The notes: a model not told the origin generated them from the letters alone. A stretch of 11,781 nucleotides of DNA from Spirochaetaceae bacterium (GCA_031290205.1 JAITNZ010000090.1:1-11781), one strand, 5' to 3'; counted from the stretch's first letter, positions 1-6,570 are shown. Program-made: numbers and translations.

Positions 1-89
1 CCGGGGCGTTGGGGGGCGGCCCCCCCCAGAGGGGGTAGCGACGCAATTTTGCGGCGCGTAGGGGGAGACTTCCCCCCTCCTTATACTGG
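1..89 (+). repeat. GC-rich palindromic repeat, copy 1 (left edge)
   Basis: This stretch is built of inverted repeats: a run of G facing a run of C near 11-27, an imperfect pair GCGACGCAA (38-46) / TTGCGGCGC (49-57), and a perfect GGGGGA (61-66) / TCCCCC (71-76) hairpin with loop GACT. The part from about 32 to 76 recurs almost identically, in reverse orientation, just after rpoC at 11503-11548. The last hairpin also recurs before rpoC at 6944-6965. It therefore belongs to the same dispersed family as the arms around rpoC. No reading frame of interest is seen. The repeat probably continues to the left of the window. Confidence 0.75.
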
Positions 90-120
90 AGATTTCCATA
101 GCGCCTACCTGATTTACCCA

Positions 121-184
121 GAATTTGGAAGTGCACCCGAGTTGCTGAAGGGGCATTGACATTGTTGTATCTCTATAGTATAAA
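121..184 (+). promoter_or_regulatory. Promoter of the zinc-ribbon/rpsT operon with conserved upstream 20-mer
   Basis: A perfect -35 box TTGACA (156-161) and a -10 box TATAAA (179-184) are separated by 17 nt, the ideal spacing for the housekeeping sigma factor. Transcription should start near 190, and the first gene starts at 227. Upstream, the 20-mer at 121-140 (GAATTTGGAAGTGCACCCGA) is identical to 7005-7024 in front of rpoC and lies at the same distance, 16 nt, from the -35 box. The similarity between the two sites runs from about 76 to the -35 box and then stops. The promoter call is strong; a regulatory role for the 20-mer is inference. Confidence 0.75.
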
Positions 185-200
185 TACAAAATACAAATAA

Positions 201-214
201 GCCGATGGATCGGC
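201..214 (+). other. Small 5'-UTR hairpin before the first ribosome binding site
   Basis: GCCGA (201-205) and TCGGC (210-214) can pair around a four-base loop. The hairpin ends one base before the Shine-Dalgarno sequence GAGGAG (216-221) of the zinc-ribbon gene. It could affect translation start or RNA stability. It is short, and no riboswitch family is recognised. Confidence 0.35.
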
Positions 215-226
215 TGAGGAGAAAAT

Positions 227-397
227 ATGGCTGCGGTTAGTAAGAATGCGCGTACTTCGAGTACGACCCAGAAATTCTTCTGCTCCTGCGGGGGCGAAGT
301 AAAGATGAAGACTCTTTTCGAAAACGGGAAGGTCAAGAATCAGGCGGAATGTGAAAAATGCAAGAGGATAGAACGTAGACCCTCGGATTTCAAATAG
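227..397 (+). CDS. Small zinc-ribbon protein, function unknown
   Basis: This 56-residue ORF starts at ATG 227, with GAGGAG five bases upstream, and ends at TAG 395-397. It is the first gene after the promoter and lies 23 bp before rpsT. Four cysteines form two pairs, C19-x-C21 and C42-x2-C45, separated by 20 residues; this is the layout of a small zinc-binding ribbon. The N-terminus is Ser/Thr-rich and the C-terminus is basic, so binding of RNA, DNA or the ribosome is plausible. No transmembrane segment is seen. It is not a ribosomal protein that I recognise. Co-transcription with S20 suggests a link to translation, but this is inference. The reading frame, binding site and operon position make a real gene likely. 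Confidence 0.75.
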   Translation: MAAVSKNARTSSTTQKFFCSCGGEVKMKTLFENGKVKNQAECEKCKRIERRPSDFK

Positions 398-420
398 CTT
401 AAAGGCATGGAGGATTGTTG

Positions 421-696
421 ATGGCGAAAAAACAAAGCTCGGCGGAAAAAAGGCACAGGCAGAGTGAAGAACGGCGTATCCGAAACAAATCGGTAAAAAC
501 AGCGTTGCGGACGAGTGCGAAAAAGGTTACTGTTCTGGTTCAGAAAAAGGAACCGGAGGGCGCTGCTCTGGCGCTTAAGGACATGGTAAAACGCATAGAT
601 ACGGCTGCGAGGAAAGGAATCGTGAAACGAAACGCGGCTTCGCGCAAAAAATCGAGAATGCAGAAGCTCTTTAATACCCTACAAGCGGCACAATAG
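421..696 (+). CDS. rpsT: 30S ribosomal protein S20
   Basis: S20 binds 16S rRNA early in assembly of the small ribosomal subunit. The 91-residue protein starts MAKKQSSAEKR and is very rich in Lys and Arg. It has the S20 pattern of a basic N-terminus (AEKRHRQSEERRIRNKSVK), a long helical middle, and the C-terminal signature KGIVKRNAASRKKSRM. Its length is usual for the family. ATG 421 is chosen because GGAGGA (409-414) lies six bases before it; two in-frame TTG codons at 415 and 418 sit too close to that site. It lies 23 bp after the zinc-ribbon gene and 17 bp before the HU gene, so all are probably on one transcript. Confidence 0.96.
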   Translation: MAKKQSSAEKRHRQSEERRIRNKSVKTALRTSAKKVTVLVQKKEPEGAALALKDMVKRIDTAARKGIVKRNAASRKKSRMQKLFNTLQAAQ

Positions 697-713
697 CGCG
701 GAAAAGAGGGTGT

Positions 714-1055
714 ATGCACGGTGAAAAATCGACAAAAGCCGATATTCTTAACGCGATTTATCAAAAATCGGGGATGAGACGGCGTGATGTCAGGTCGGTT
801 TTTGATATGGTTTTTGCGGAGATAAAAGATTCTCTCGCTGCCGGCAAGCTTGTCGAGTTGCGCGGTATCGGTACGTTCGAGTTGAGGGTGCGGAAGGGCA
901 GGAAAGCAGCCCGCAATCCGCGCACCGGCGAGACCGTTTGTGCCTCCGCCCACCGTGTTGTTGCCTTTAGACCAGGGCATGAATTACGGCTTTCCGTCTG
1001 GAACTTACCGGTGGAGCCGTCTACAAGTTGCCCTGAGGAAGCGAATGTGCCGTGA
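714..1055 (+). CDS. HU/IHF-family DNA-binding protein
   Basis: HU-type proteins dimerise, bend DNA and organise the nucleoid. The protein has 113 residues. Residues 7-47 form the N-terminal helical dimerisation region, followed by VELRGIGTFELRVRKGRKAARNP (about 47-69). The DNA-inserting arm is RNPRTGE (67-73), with the key proline at 69, and it ends with VVAFRPGHELR (82-92). HU proteins are usually about 90 residues; this one has about 20 extra C-terminal residues containing a cysteine and acidic residues, with no recognised function. ATG 714 follows GAGGG (706-710) at a short distance. The stop overlaps the GTG start of lnt by 4 bp (1052-1055), so the two are probably translationally coupled. 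I cannot tell HU from IHF subunits by sequence alone. Confidence 0.93.
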   Translation: MHGEKSTKADILNAIYQKSGMRRRDVRSVFDMVFAEIKDSLAAGKLVELRGIGTFELRVRKGRKAARNPRTGETVCASAHRVVAFRPGHELRLSVWNLPVEPSTSCPEEANVP

Positions 1056-2734
1056 AAACAAAAGAGTGTATGGTCAATTTTATATCTGTTCTCGTGGCGG
1101 CGGCGCTTTTCTCGCTTGCTTTTCCCAATATAATTATAGAAAAAGGCTTCCCCCTGGCGCTCTGGGCGGCGTACATTCCGCTTTTTTTGCTTATTTACCG
1201 CACGAAGGCGCGGGTATGCCCGTTCTGGGGCGCTCTTTACGGTGCGCTTTCCATGTTTCTCTTCAATTACTGGCTTGCGTCGTTTCATTTTTCCGCTGCG
1301 ATTTTGCTCGTGTGCCTCTTCGCGCTCTACTATGCCGCCTTTTCCCTTGTGCTCAAACTCAGCGCGCTGCTTCTTCCCCGGCATGGGTATCTCGTGCAAA
1401 CTCTGCTCTGGGTTGCCTTTGAATATGCGCGAACGCTCGGTTTTTTCGGATACCCTTACGGGATTTCGGGCTACTCGCAATGGACGTTGCTCCCCCTCGT
1501 AAAAATTGCCGATATAGGCGGCGTCTGGGCAGTCTCTCTCTTGATGATTTTTCCGCAAGCGTTCATCGCTTCAATAATAAACTGTGCGGTTCACAAAACG
1601 AAATTTAACCACGAACCACACAAACCACACGAAAAAACTCCTTTGTATTCTGAATCAAAGGGACAGAAAAAGCAAAAAAACTTTCCCCTTCGTTTTTTTC
1701 TTCAATTTCGCCCCCTGTTAATCTGGTTTGTCGTCCTGTGCGCGGCGCTCGTCTATGGGTCCGCTTCCAAGCTTGATTATAGCGAGAGTGAAAAAATCAA
1801 AGTCGCGCTAGTTCAGGTGAATTCCGACCCATGGAAGTCGGATGTCCGTGAATTCAGGCTTGAACTCGATGTATTACGGCGGCTTTCCGACCTTGTCCTT
1901 AGCGAGGTGCCGCCGCCTGAGCTTGTGGTTTGGTCGGAAACGGCTTTTGTGCCCAGTTTCAACTATCATAAGCGGCATAGGGTGAATGCTGAATCGACAG
2001 CCCTCGTCCTCGATGCGGAAGCGTATCTTAGCGCTCAGTCGGTGCCGTTTATCATTGGCAATGACGAGGGGCATTTCGTAACGGACATTGACGGCAGCGA
2101 GCGGCTGGCTCATTATAACGCCGCCTTGCTCTTTGCGGACGGGGAACTTTCGCCTCAGCATTATTACAAGATGAAGCTCGTCCCGTTCAGCGAATACTTT
2201 CCTTATGGCGGCGCCTTCCCGGAAATTTACCGTTTTATGGAAAAACAAGTAACTCATTTTTGGGACGAGGGGCAAACCCCCTATGTTTTCGAGGTGAACG
2301 GGCTTCAATTTTCGACGCCGATATGTTTTGAAGACAGCTTCGGGTCGATTTCGCGTGAATTTGTGCTAGGGGGCGCGCGGCTCATCGTCAATATGTCGAA
2401 TGATTCCTGGTCGCACAGCCTTCCCGGTCAAAACCAGCATCTTGGCATGGCGGTGTTCCGTGCCATTGAAAACAGGCGCTCACTTGTACGGGCGACGACT
2501 TCGGGACAGACCTGCGCGATAGACCCTAACGGAAAAATTATCGCGGAGGCTGAGCCGTTCATCGAGACGGCTATATCCGTCGAGGCGCCGCTCATATCGA
2601 GCCGAACGCTGTATACGCGGCTGGGGGATATGCTGCCGCTTGTTTGCGCGGGGCTCGCAGCACTCGGCTTGATACTTGGAATCATTTATACTATAATGCG
2701 GTGTCGGGGACACTCTATGCCTTCCGTTCTGTAA
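1052..2734 (+). CDS. lnt: Apolipoprotein N-acyltransferase
   Basis: Lnt transfers the third acyl chain from phospholipid to the N-terminal cysteine of lipoproteins, acting in the inner membrane with its active site outside. The 560-residue protein has hydrophobic segments near 8-27, 33-50, 58-78, 82-108, 113-130, 155-178 and 219-237. A nitrilase-like domain (about 248-515) and a C-terminal membrane segment (524-549) follow. The catalytic triad is visible as E296 (in WSETAF), K373 (in KMKLVPFSEYFP) and C425 (in TPICFED). GTG 1052 overlaps the HU stop and has GAGG at 1035-1038; an in-frame ATG at 1070 is the alternative start. Two oddities: the loop before the last N-terminal membrane segment carries a tandem-repeat insert (residues 186-195) in a Lys-rich stretch, and the last residues MPSVL are encoded by a direct repeat that recurs after the gene. 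Identification is firm. Confidence 0.96.
   Translation: MKTKECMVNFISVLVAAALFSLAFPNIIIEKGFPLALWAAYIPLFLLIYRTKARVCPFWGALYGALSMFLFNYWLASFHFSAAILLVCLFALYYAAFSLVLKLSALLLPRHGYLVQTLLWVAFEYARTLGFFGYPYGISGYSQWTLLPLVKIADIGGVWAVSLLMIFPQAFIASIINCAVHKTKFNHEPHKPHEKTPLYSESKGQKKQKNFPLRFFLQFRPLLIWFVVLCAALVYGSASKLDYSESEKIKVALVQVNSDPWKSDVREFRLELDVLRRLSDLVLSEVPPPELVVWSETAFVPSFNYHKRHRVNAESTALVLDAEAYLSAQSVPFIIGNDEGHFVTDIDGSERLAHYNAALLFADGELSPQHYYKMKLVPFSEYFPYGGAFPEIYRFMEKQVTHFWDEGQTPYVFEVNGLQFSTPICFEDSFGSISREFVLGGARLIVNMSNDSWSHSLPGQNQHLGMAVFRAIENRRSLVRATTSGQTCAIDPNGKIIAEAEPFIETAISVEAPLISSRTLYTRLGDMLPLVCAGLAALGLILGIIYTIMRCRGHSMPSVL
1607..1634 (+). repeat. Short tandem nonamer inside lnt
   Basis: The sequence reads AACCACG (1607-1613), AACCACACA (1614-1622), AACCACACG (1623-1631), then AAA. 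It is in frame and encodes NHEPHKPHEK (residues 186-195) in the predicted cytoplasmic loop between two membrane segments. Its composition (C and A, no T) differs from the neighbouring coding sequence. Motifs of this AACCACACG type are, as I recall, dispersed repeats in a number of environmental bacterial genomes; I could not check this here. Confidence 0.6.
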
Positions 2735-2791
2735 GAGGACGGGGGCGTCACAGACGCTTTATGCCTTCCGTTCGGGTAAGGGGACGGGGGG
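2716..2791 (+). repeat. Direct repeat of about 32 bp spanning the end of lnt
   Basis: Copy one (2716-2747) and copy two (2760-2791) both begin TATGCCTTCCGTTC and continue as GTAAG-GGACGGGGG with a few changes. Copy one includes the last codons and the stop of lnt; copy two is non-coding. The spacer of 12 bp holds half of a small hairpin. A local duplication, or two insertions of a short element, could explain it. Confidence 0.7.
2745..2760 (+). terminator. Weak terminator-like hairpin after lnt
   Basis: GCGTC (2745-2749) and GACGC (2753-2757) pair around ACA and are followed by only TTT. The stem is short and the T-run is minimal, so at most partial termination is expected between lnt and the next gene. 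Confidence 0.25.
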
Positions 2792-2837
2792 ATAGAACTT
2801 GGTAGCTTTTTTATAGTAAGGAGGAGAAGCATCGATT

Positions 2838-3509
2838 ATGACCGAGAGAAAAAAAATACTTATTGCGGAAAACGAAGAGCTGAATCTTGAATTCCTTGAA
2901 TTGATGCTGTCAAAGCTTGGTTTTGCGGTTGAAAGGGCGGATGAGGGGACGCTTCTGCTCAAAATCATCAAGCGCGAAAAAATTGATTTAGTGCTTATCA
3001 ACACGATTTTACCCGAAGTATCGGGCTGGGAAATATTAAAAACGATCAAAAATGATGCAAAATTATCGGGGATTCCGGTGATTTTGCTTTCTGATATGGA
3101 TAATGTTAAAGAAAAAGTTGAAGCCTACGAACTTGGCGCGGAGGATTTTATCGCAAAGCCGTTTAATTTCTCGGTTTTGCTATCGAGGATACGTTCCGCG
3201 CTTCGCAAGCGGGAACTTTTTCTTCAGATTGCGTTGCGGCAGGAACGGTTGCTACTTGCTGAAAAAGTCGGTCTCGAGATAAACGGGCGGCTGAAGGAAT
3301 TGATAAACGCGCTGGACGGCGCGTGCCGCAATGCGGTTTGTGATGACAAGGAAAAGATTTTTGCCGCACTCGACGAAATAAAGATACTGCAAAAGAGTAT
3401 TGACGTGGCATATGAGGAAGGCGCTAAAATCAAGGGGCAAGAAATAGGGCTGAGCGTTCTTGAACGTCCCGAAGTTGAAAATAAAATGAGGAAGAAATGC
3501 ACGGCATGA
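2838..3509 (+). CDS. Receiver-like protein lacking the phospho-acceptor Asp, with helical C-terminus
   Basis: The 223-residue soluble protein has a CheY-like receiver fold at about 5-125: KKILIAENEE at the first strand, IDLVLINTILPEVSGWEIL around the expected phosphorylation loop, IPVILLSDMD, and FIAKPFNFSVLL with the conserved K107. The usual acidic pair is E11-N12, and the phospho-acceptor Asp is N55. Normal phosphorylation is therefore unlikely, while the switch residues S85 and K107 are kept. Residues 125-223 look helical, with charged and leucine-rich stretches, and no DNA-binding or enzymatic output domain is recognised. AAGGAGGAG (2818-2826) precedes ATG 2838 by a rather long gap. The end overlaps the bactofilin gene by 13 bp, suggesting translational coupling and a shared job. 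The likely role is a phosphorylation-independent adaptor; the partner is unknown. Confidence 0.85.
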   Translation: MTERKKILIAENEELNLEFLELMLSKLGFAVERADEGTLLLKIIKREKIDLVLINTILPEVSGWEILKTIKNDAKLSGIPVILLSDMDNVKEKVEAYELGAEDFIAKPFNFSVLLSRIRSALRKRELFLQIALRQERLLLAEKVGLEINGRLKELINALDGACRNAVCDDKEKIFAALDEIKILQKSIDVAYEEGAKIKGQEIGLSVLERPEVENKMRKKCTA

Positions 3510-3928
3510 TGGAAGAAACCAAACTGAAGAAGAGCGCGCAGCCTATCGTAACATTAAGCGATACGACGACGTTCAAAGGTGTGCTCCGGTTCAAGGAGAT
3601 GCTCTGCATACGGGGGAATTTTTCCGGCACGATACAGGCGGAAAGCGGCGAGCTGATAATTGATAAGGGCGCTGCCGTTCAGGCTGATTTGATCAGCGTA
3701 ACGAGTTTGACCGTATACGGCACGGTCCGCGCGCCTGTGCGTGCCTCCGACAAAATCGACCTCTGCAGCGGTGCGGAGATTCGTGGCGATCTGGCGGCGG
3801 GAAGGCTCCGCATAGCCGACGGGGTCATTTTTGAAGGAAAATGCTCGATGATAGATGCCGGCAAAGAAGATATCGAAATATTCGCCCGCCCCACTTCAGA
3901 GATAAAAGCTGAATTGCGGCAAGGCTGA
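3497..3928 (+). CDS. Bactofilin-family cytoskeletal protein
   Basis: Bactofilins are small proteins that polymerise without nucleotide and act as membrane-associated scaffolds for cell-shape, cell-wall or motility functions. The 143-residue protein has a short Lys-rich N-terminus (1-20) and then the right-handed beta-helix core, about 22-115. Regularly spaced turns show as FKGVLRFKEMLCIRGNFSGTI, GELIIDKGAAVQADLI, LTVYGTVRAPVRA, IDLCSGAEIRGDLAAGRLRIADGVIFEG. A polar tail follows. ATG 3497 is chosen because GAGGAA (3488-3493) lies just before it; ATG 3506 and 3509 would overlap the upstream gene less but lie far from that site. It overlaps the pseudo-receiver gene, and the secreted-protein gene follows after 40 bp. 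Confidence 0.92.
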   Translation: MHGMMEETKLKKSAQPIVTLSDTTTFKGVLRFKEMLCIRGNFSGTIQAESGELIIDKGAAVQADLISVTSLTVYGTVRAPVRASDKIDLCSGAEIRGDLAAGRLRIADGVIFEGKCSMIDAGKEDIEIFARPTSEIKAELRQG

Positions 3929-3968
3929 TAAATATTTTTTAATTAATTTTTTTTATAGGAGTAATTGT

Positions 3969-4703
3969 ATGAAAAAATCACTTGTTATTTTTCTTTTTCT
4001 CTTCCCTCTTTCGGTGTTTGCACAAGCGTTGCAGCCTGGTTTCTACGCATGTAACGGCAGCGTCTATACGATGTCCGTTTCCGTATTCGGTAAGGGCGGT
4101 CTGGCAACTGTTTATTACAACGATAAATATTTGTGCAACGCAACGGTAACGGTAAACGAGGTCAATATCGCTTTTACATTCGGTAGCGGACCGCAACAGT
4201 ATCGGGGGAAAACCTGGGTTTACAAGCTGATAAACGATTCATCGTTTGACGGCAATGGCGAACACTGGGTAAAAGTCGGTAGCACCCGTTTGCCGTCAGC
4301 GAAACAGCCCGCGCCGTCAGTAGGGTCGATTACCAACCCCGACCAGGGGCTGCGGTTTTCGGAAAGCGGACCGCCCGCTACTTCGCATACCGAAGGATAC
4401 CTAAAATCCGGCGTCTACAGCCTGTGGGGTTCACGATACAGCATATATCTTGTTATCAACGGGATGATAGGATACGGCAGTTTTCAAGATGAATATGGCA
4501 GCAACTTGGGTGATTTCCGCGCATCGGTGTCGGGTGATATCCTTTCAATATCATTTGTAAACTCGCAACGGGTCGGCGTTTCATACGACTACAAGATTAC
4601 CAGCGATATATCATTCTCGCGCTATGGCGAAACATGGCTCAAAAGCGGAGAAATATTCGTTGATAAACTCGGACCGCCCACCACCCAGTGGCACTTCCGT
4701 TAG
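3969..4703 (+). CDS. Secreted protein of two related tandem domains, function unknown
   Basis: The 244-residue protein begins MKKSLVIFLFLFPLSVFAQA, a clear signal peptide with a likely signal-peptidase-I site after the A-x-A near residues 18-20. No lipobox cysteine is present. The mature part contains two related units, about 21-104 and 145-227. Both start L(Q/K)xGxY, continue GSxY(T/S), carry a Y-K-(L/I) near their ends (YKLINDSSF and YKITSDISF), and close with a G-E-x-W motif plus (V/S)G. A Pro/Ser-rich linker joins them. C28 and C56 in unit one have no match in unit two and could form a disulfide. AGGAG (3957-3961) lies seven bases before ATG 3969, after a very AT-rich stretch (3929-3956). 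No known family is recognised; export to periplasm or surface is inferred. Confidence 0.85.
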   Translation: MKKSLVIFLFLFPLSVFAQALQPGFYACNGSVYTMSVSVFGKGGLATVYYNDKYLCNATVTVNEVNIAFTFGSGPQQYRGKTWVYKLINDSSFDGNGEHWVKVGSTRLPSAKQPAPSVGSITNPDQGLRFSESGPPATSHTEGYLKSGVYSLWGSRYSIYLVINGMIGYGSFQDEYGSNLGDFRASVSGDILSISFVNSQRVGVSYDYKITSDISFSRYGETWLKSGEIFVDKLGPPTTQWHFR

Positions 4704-4840
4704 GGCTGTGGGGGTAGAAACACCCGTTTCTACAGCAACAACACCAGTCTTAACGGTTACGAACCGATTAAAACGGAGCGGGTGGCGCCTATTGCAAGCT
4801 TCTTCGCGCGATAAAATTGAGGCTGCGCTCGCAGTGAAAT
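4704..4840 (+). other. Non-coding stretch with a perfect hairpin
   Basis: Just after the stop of the secreted-protein gene, GTAGAAAC (4714-4721) and GTTTCTAC (4726-4733) form a perfect 8-bp stem with loop ACCC. No T-run follows, so it is not a classical terminator, but it may protect the 3' end of the transcript. The rest, to 4840, has no convincing gene: a 72-codon frame through it starts inside the upstream gene, has no ribosome binding site and resembles nothing. Confidence 0.5.
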
Positions 4841-4867
4841 AAAAAATCCCCGCGGCAAGCCACGGGG
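4841..4867 (-). terminator. Rho-independent terminator for the MATE transcript
   Basis: Read on the reverse strand, a GC-rich hairpin (4867-4848, CCCCGTGGC pairing with GCCGCGGGG with one mismatch and a tiny loop) is followed by A and then TTTTTT (4846-4841). This is the form of an intrinsic terminator for leftward transcription. It lies about 170 bp beyond the stop of the MATE gene, so that mRNA would carry a long 3' UTR that includes a copy of the dispersed repeat. On the forward strand no T-run follows the stem. Confidence 0.75.
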
Positions 4868-4883
4868 TATTGAAGATTTCTCC

Positions 4884-4913
4884 CGCCACGCCATGAACGA
4901 TTAACCGCAACAA
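4884..4913 (+). repeat. Dispersed 30-bp repeat unit (solo copy)
   Basis: The 30 bp starting CGCCACGCCATGAACG and ending AACCGCAACAA are identical to 6862-6891 on the same strand and to 11604-11575 on the reverse strand. The other two copies sit inside the arms flanking rpoC; this one stands alone after the MATE gene, with none of the larger flanking modules recognisable. Confidence 0.85.
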
Positions 4914-5039
4914 TGCCCAATAATAGCGTCAGGTAACCCTATCTTGCCATCACGCTTTCTAGTCGCGCCGCGCGGGGATATATGCTTTTGGTCTCTAAAT
5001 TTGCACCGCTCACGCGGTGTGGGCGGTATCGGCGGCTCC
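4914..5039. other. Non-coding 3' region of the MATE gene
   Basis: No gene is seen here. A perfect short stem CACCGC (5004-5009) / GCGGTG (5014-5019) with loop TCAC lies 20 bp beyond the MATE stop codon, and a CG-rich partial palindrome lies at about 4964-4978. Neither is followed by a T-run on either strand. Confidence 0.4.
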
Positions 5040-6461
5040 TTAGCTAAAATTGCTGTGCACTTTCCATTTGCCGTGTTTCCAGCGGATGCTGAACGCGATT
5101 GAGCGCACTATCCAGTCGCATATCATCGCTATCCATATTGAGAGCGCTCCCCACTCAGTGTAACGAGCGAAAATGTAAGAGAGCCCGACACGCATTATCC
5201 ACATTGATGCAAACGAAACAATCATCGTAAACTTCGCGTCGTTCGCGGCACGTAGCGAAGCGGGCAGCACAAAGGAGATGGGCCAAATCAGTATCGAGCT
5301 GATGTTATGAACAAGATACATCATCATCGCGAGCTCCGTTGTTTCAGGTCTAAGATTAAACACGGCAAGTTGATATTTTACCGTAAACACCAATGGTATA
5401 TTCAACGCGGTCATCACGATATAGGTTATGATCATCAGTTTACGATTAAGGTATACCGCTTCCTCCGTATTGCCTGTGCCGAGCGCCTGCCCGATAACGG
5501 TGATCAATGCCAGACTCATCGCGATGCCGGGAAGACAGTTGAAGTTTACCAATGTTGCGGCAGCGGCGTTTGCGGCAACCGCGCTGGTGCCGAATCCGGC
5601 TATCAAAGTAAGCACGAGTATCTTACCGATTTGAAAGACGCTGTTTTCAATGCCGTTGGGTATCCCGATGCCCAATATATTTTTGATGATGCGGAAGTTC
5701 AGGCGGACTTTGAGGATGCCCTTTATATCAACAGGCGGTTTCCCCCGATAGGGACGCGCTTGATAGAGCAGCACAACTAACAACACTGCGGCGATTCCCC
5801 GCGCAAAGAACGTGGGGATGGCGACGCCTTCGACGCCCATCCTCAAACCATAGATACAAAATGCATTGCCCCCGATATTGAGGATGTTCACCAACAGCGA
5901 GGCGAACATTGATACGCGGGAATTGCCCTGTGCGCGAAACAGCGCGGCGGCGGCGCTATACAATGCTATAAGCGGATAACTGAGTAGTGAGTAAAAAAAA
6001 TAAGTATTGGCATCGGTCATTACACGCGCGTCAACGGCGCCAAAAATTAAATGCAACAACTGACGCTGGAAACTCACCCCTGCAATGGTGATAACAAGCG
6101 ACAACCCAAAGGTTGCATAAACAAGTTGTTTTGCGGTAAGCGAAATCATCTCCCGGTTCTTGCTGCCGAAATAATGCGCGCAGACAACCGCGCCTCCAGT
6201 CGCTAACGCATTGAACAAACCGCTTATCAGCACATTGATGCTGTCGCCCAGCGAAACCGCCGAGACGGATTCCTCACCTAATTGAGCAACCATGATAATA
6301 TCGGACAGACCGAGCGTGATGACGAGGAGCTGTTCGATAACGAGCGGGATTATCAGCGCGATAAGATCTCTGTTGGTAAATACATGCCGCGCGGCGCTTT
6401 TACTGCCGAGTATCGCATTCCACCTATTTCCCACTCCCAAACCTTCGATTTTCCTAGACAA
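5040..6461 (-). CDS. MATE-family multidrug/cation antiporter
   Basis: MATE transporters export drugs or metabolites across the inner membrane in exchange for H+ or Na+. The 473-residue protein has about twelve hydrophobic segments in two six-helix halves. Typical stretches are IPLVIEQLLVITLGLSDIIM and a VSLGDSIN motif in the first half (about residues 38-75), and GIGIPNGIENSVFQIGKILV at the start of the second half (about 260-280). A polar loop joins the halves (about 235-255). The first 28 residues are an extension before the usual FTNRDL start. The start is the TTG at 6461-6459, because GGAGG (6472-6468) lies six bases upstream; GTG nine codons further in is the weaker alternative. It is transcribed opposite to its neighbours. 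The substrate cannot be read from sequence. Confidence 0.94.
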   Translation of the reverse strand: MSRKIEGLGVGNRWNAILGSKSAARHVFTNRDLIALIIPLVIEQLLVITLGLSDIIMVAQLGEESVSAVSLGDSINVLISGLFNALATGGAVVCAHYFGSKNREMISLTAKQLVYATFGLSLVITIAGVSFQRQLLHLIFGAVDARVMTDANTYFFYSLLSYPLIALYSAAAALFRAQGNSRVSMFASLLVNILNIGGNAFCIYGLRMGVEGVAIPTFFARGIAAVLLVVLLYQARPYRGKPPVDIKGILKVRLNFRIIKNILGIGIPNGIENSVFQIGKILVLTLIAGFGTSAVAANAAAATLVNFNCLPGIAMSLALITVIGQALGTGNTEEAVYLNRKLMIITYIVMTALNIPLVFTVKYQLAVFNLRPETTELAMMMYLVHNISSILIWPISFVLPASLRAANDAKFTMIVSFASMWIMRVGLSYIFARYTEWGALSIWIAMICDWIVRSIAFSIRWKHGKWKVHSNFS

Positions 6462-6504
6462 TGTGCGCCTCCGCAGGACAATACCGTTCTTTTAATATAG
6501 CCAT
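6454..6504 (-). CDS. 16-codon leader ORF overlapping the MATE start
   Basis: On the reverse strand an ATG at 6504-6502 is preceded by AAGGAG (6516-6511) at six bases, a near-ideal ribosome binding site. It encodes MAILKERYCPAEAHIV and stops at TAG 6456-6454, 8 bp past the first base of the MATE TTG start. Ribosomes finishing here could restart at the MATE TTG, so it may be a leader peptide that couples or tunes translation. The alternative is that this was the original MATE start and a frameshift separated it. No family is recognisable at this size. Confidence 0.45.
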   Translation of the reverse strand: MAILKERYCPAEAHIV

Positions 6505-6570
6505 TTTTCACTCCTTTTTCATAGACCTTCAACAGCTCCCGGACTTGCGCCGCCCTGCGCCGCCACAGGC

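Noticed and set aside
201..226. Riboswitch before the zinc-ribbon gene
   Set aside because: Only one short hairpin is present and the predicted leader is about 37 nt, too short for a known metabolite-binding fold.
761..1558. A 265-codon reverse-strand frame across the HU gene and the start of lnt
   Set aside because: The HU and Lnt motifs on the forward strand are clear, and the reverse product is a low-complexity charged sequence with no recognisable domain.
4611..4913. A 100-codon reverse frame and a 72-codon forward frame between the secreted-protein and MATE genes
   Set aside because: Both start or end inside neighbouring features, run through the terminator hairpin or the dispersed repeat, and lack Shine-Dalgarno sequences.
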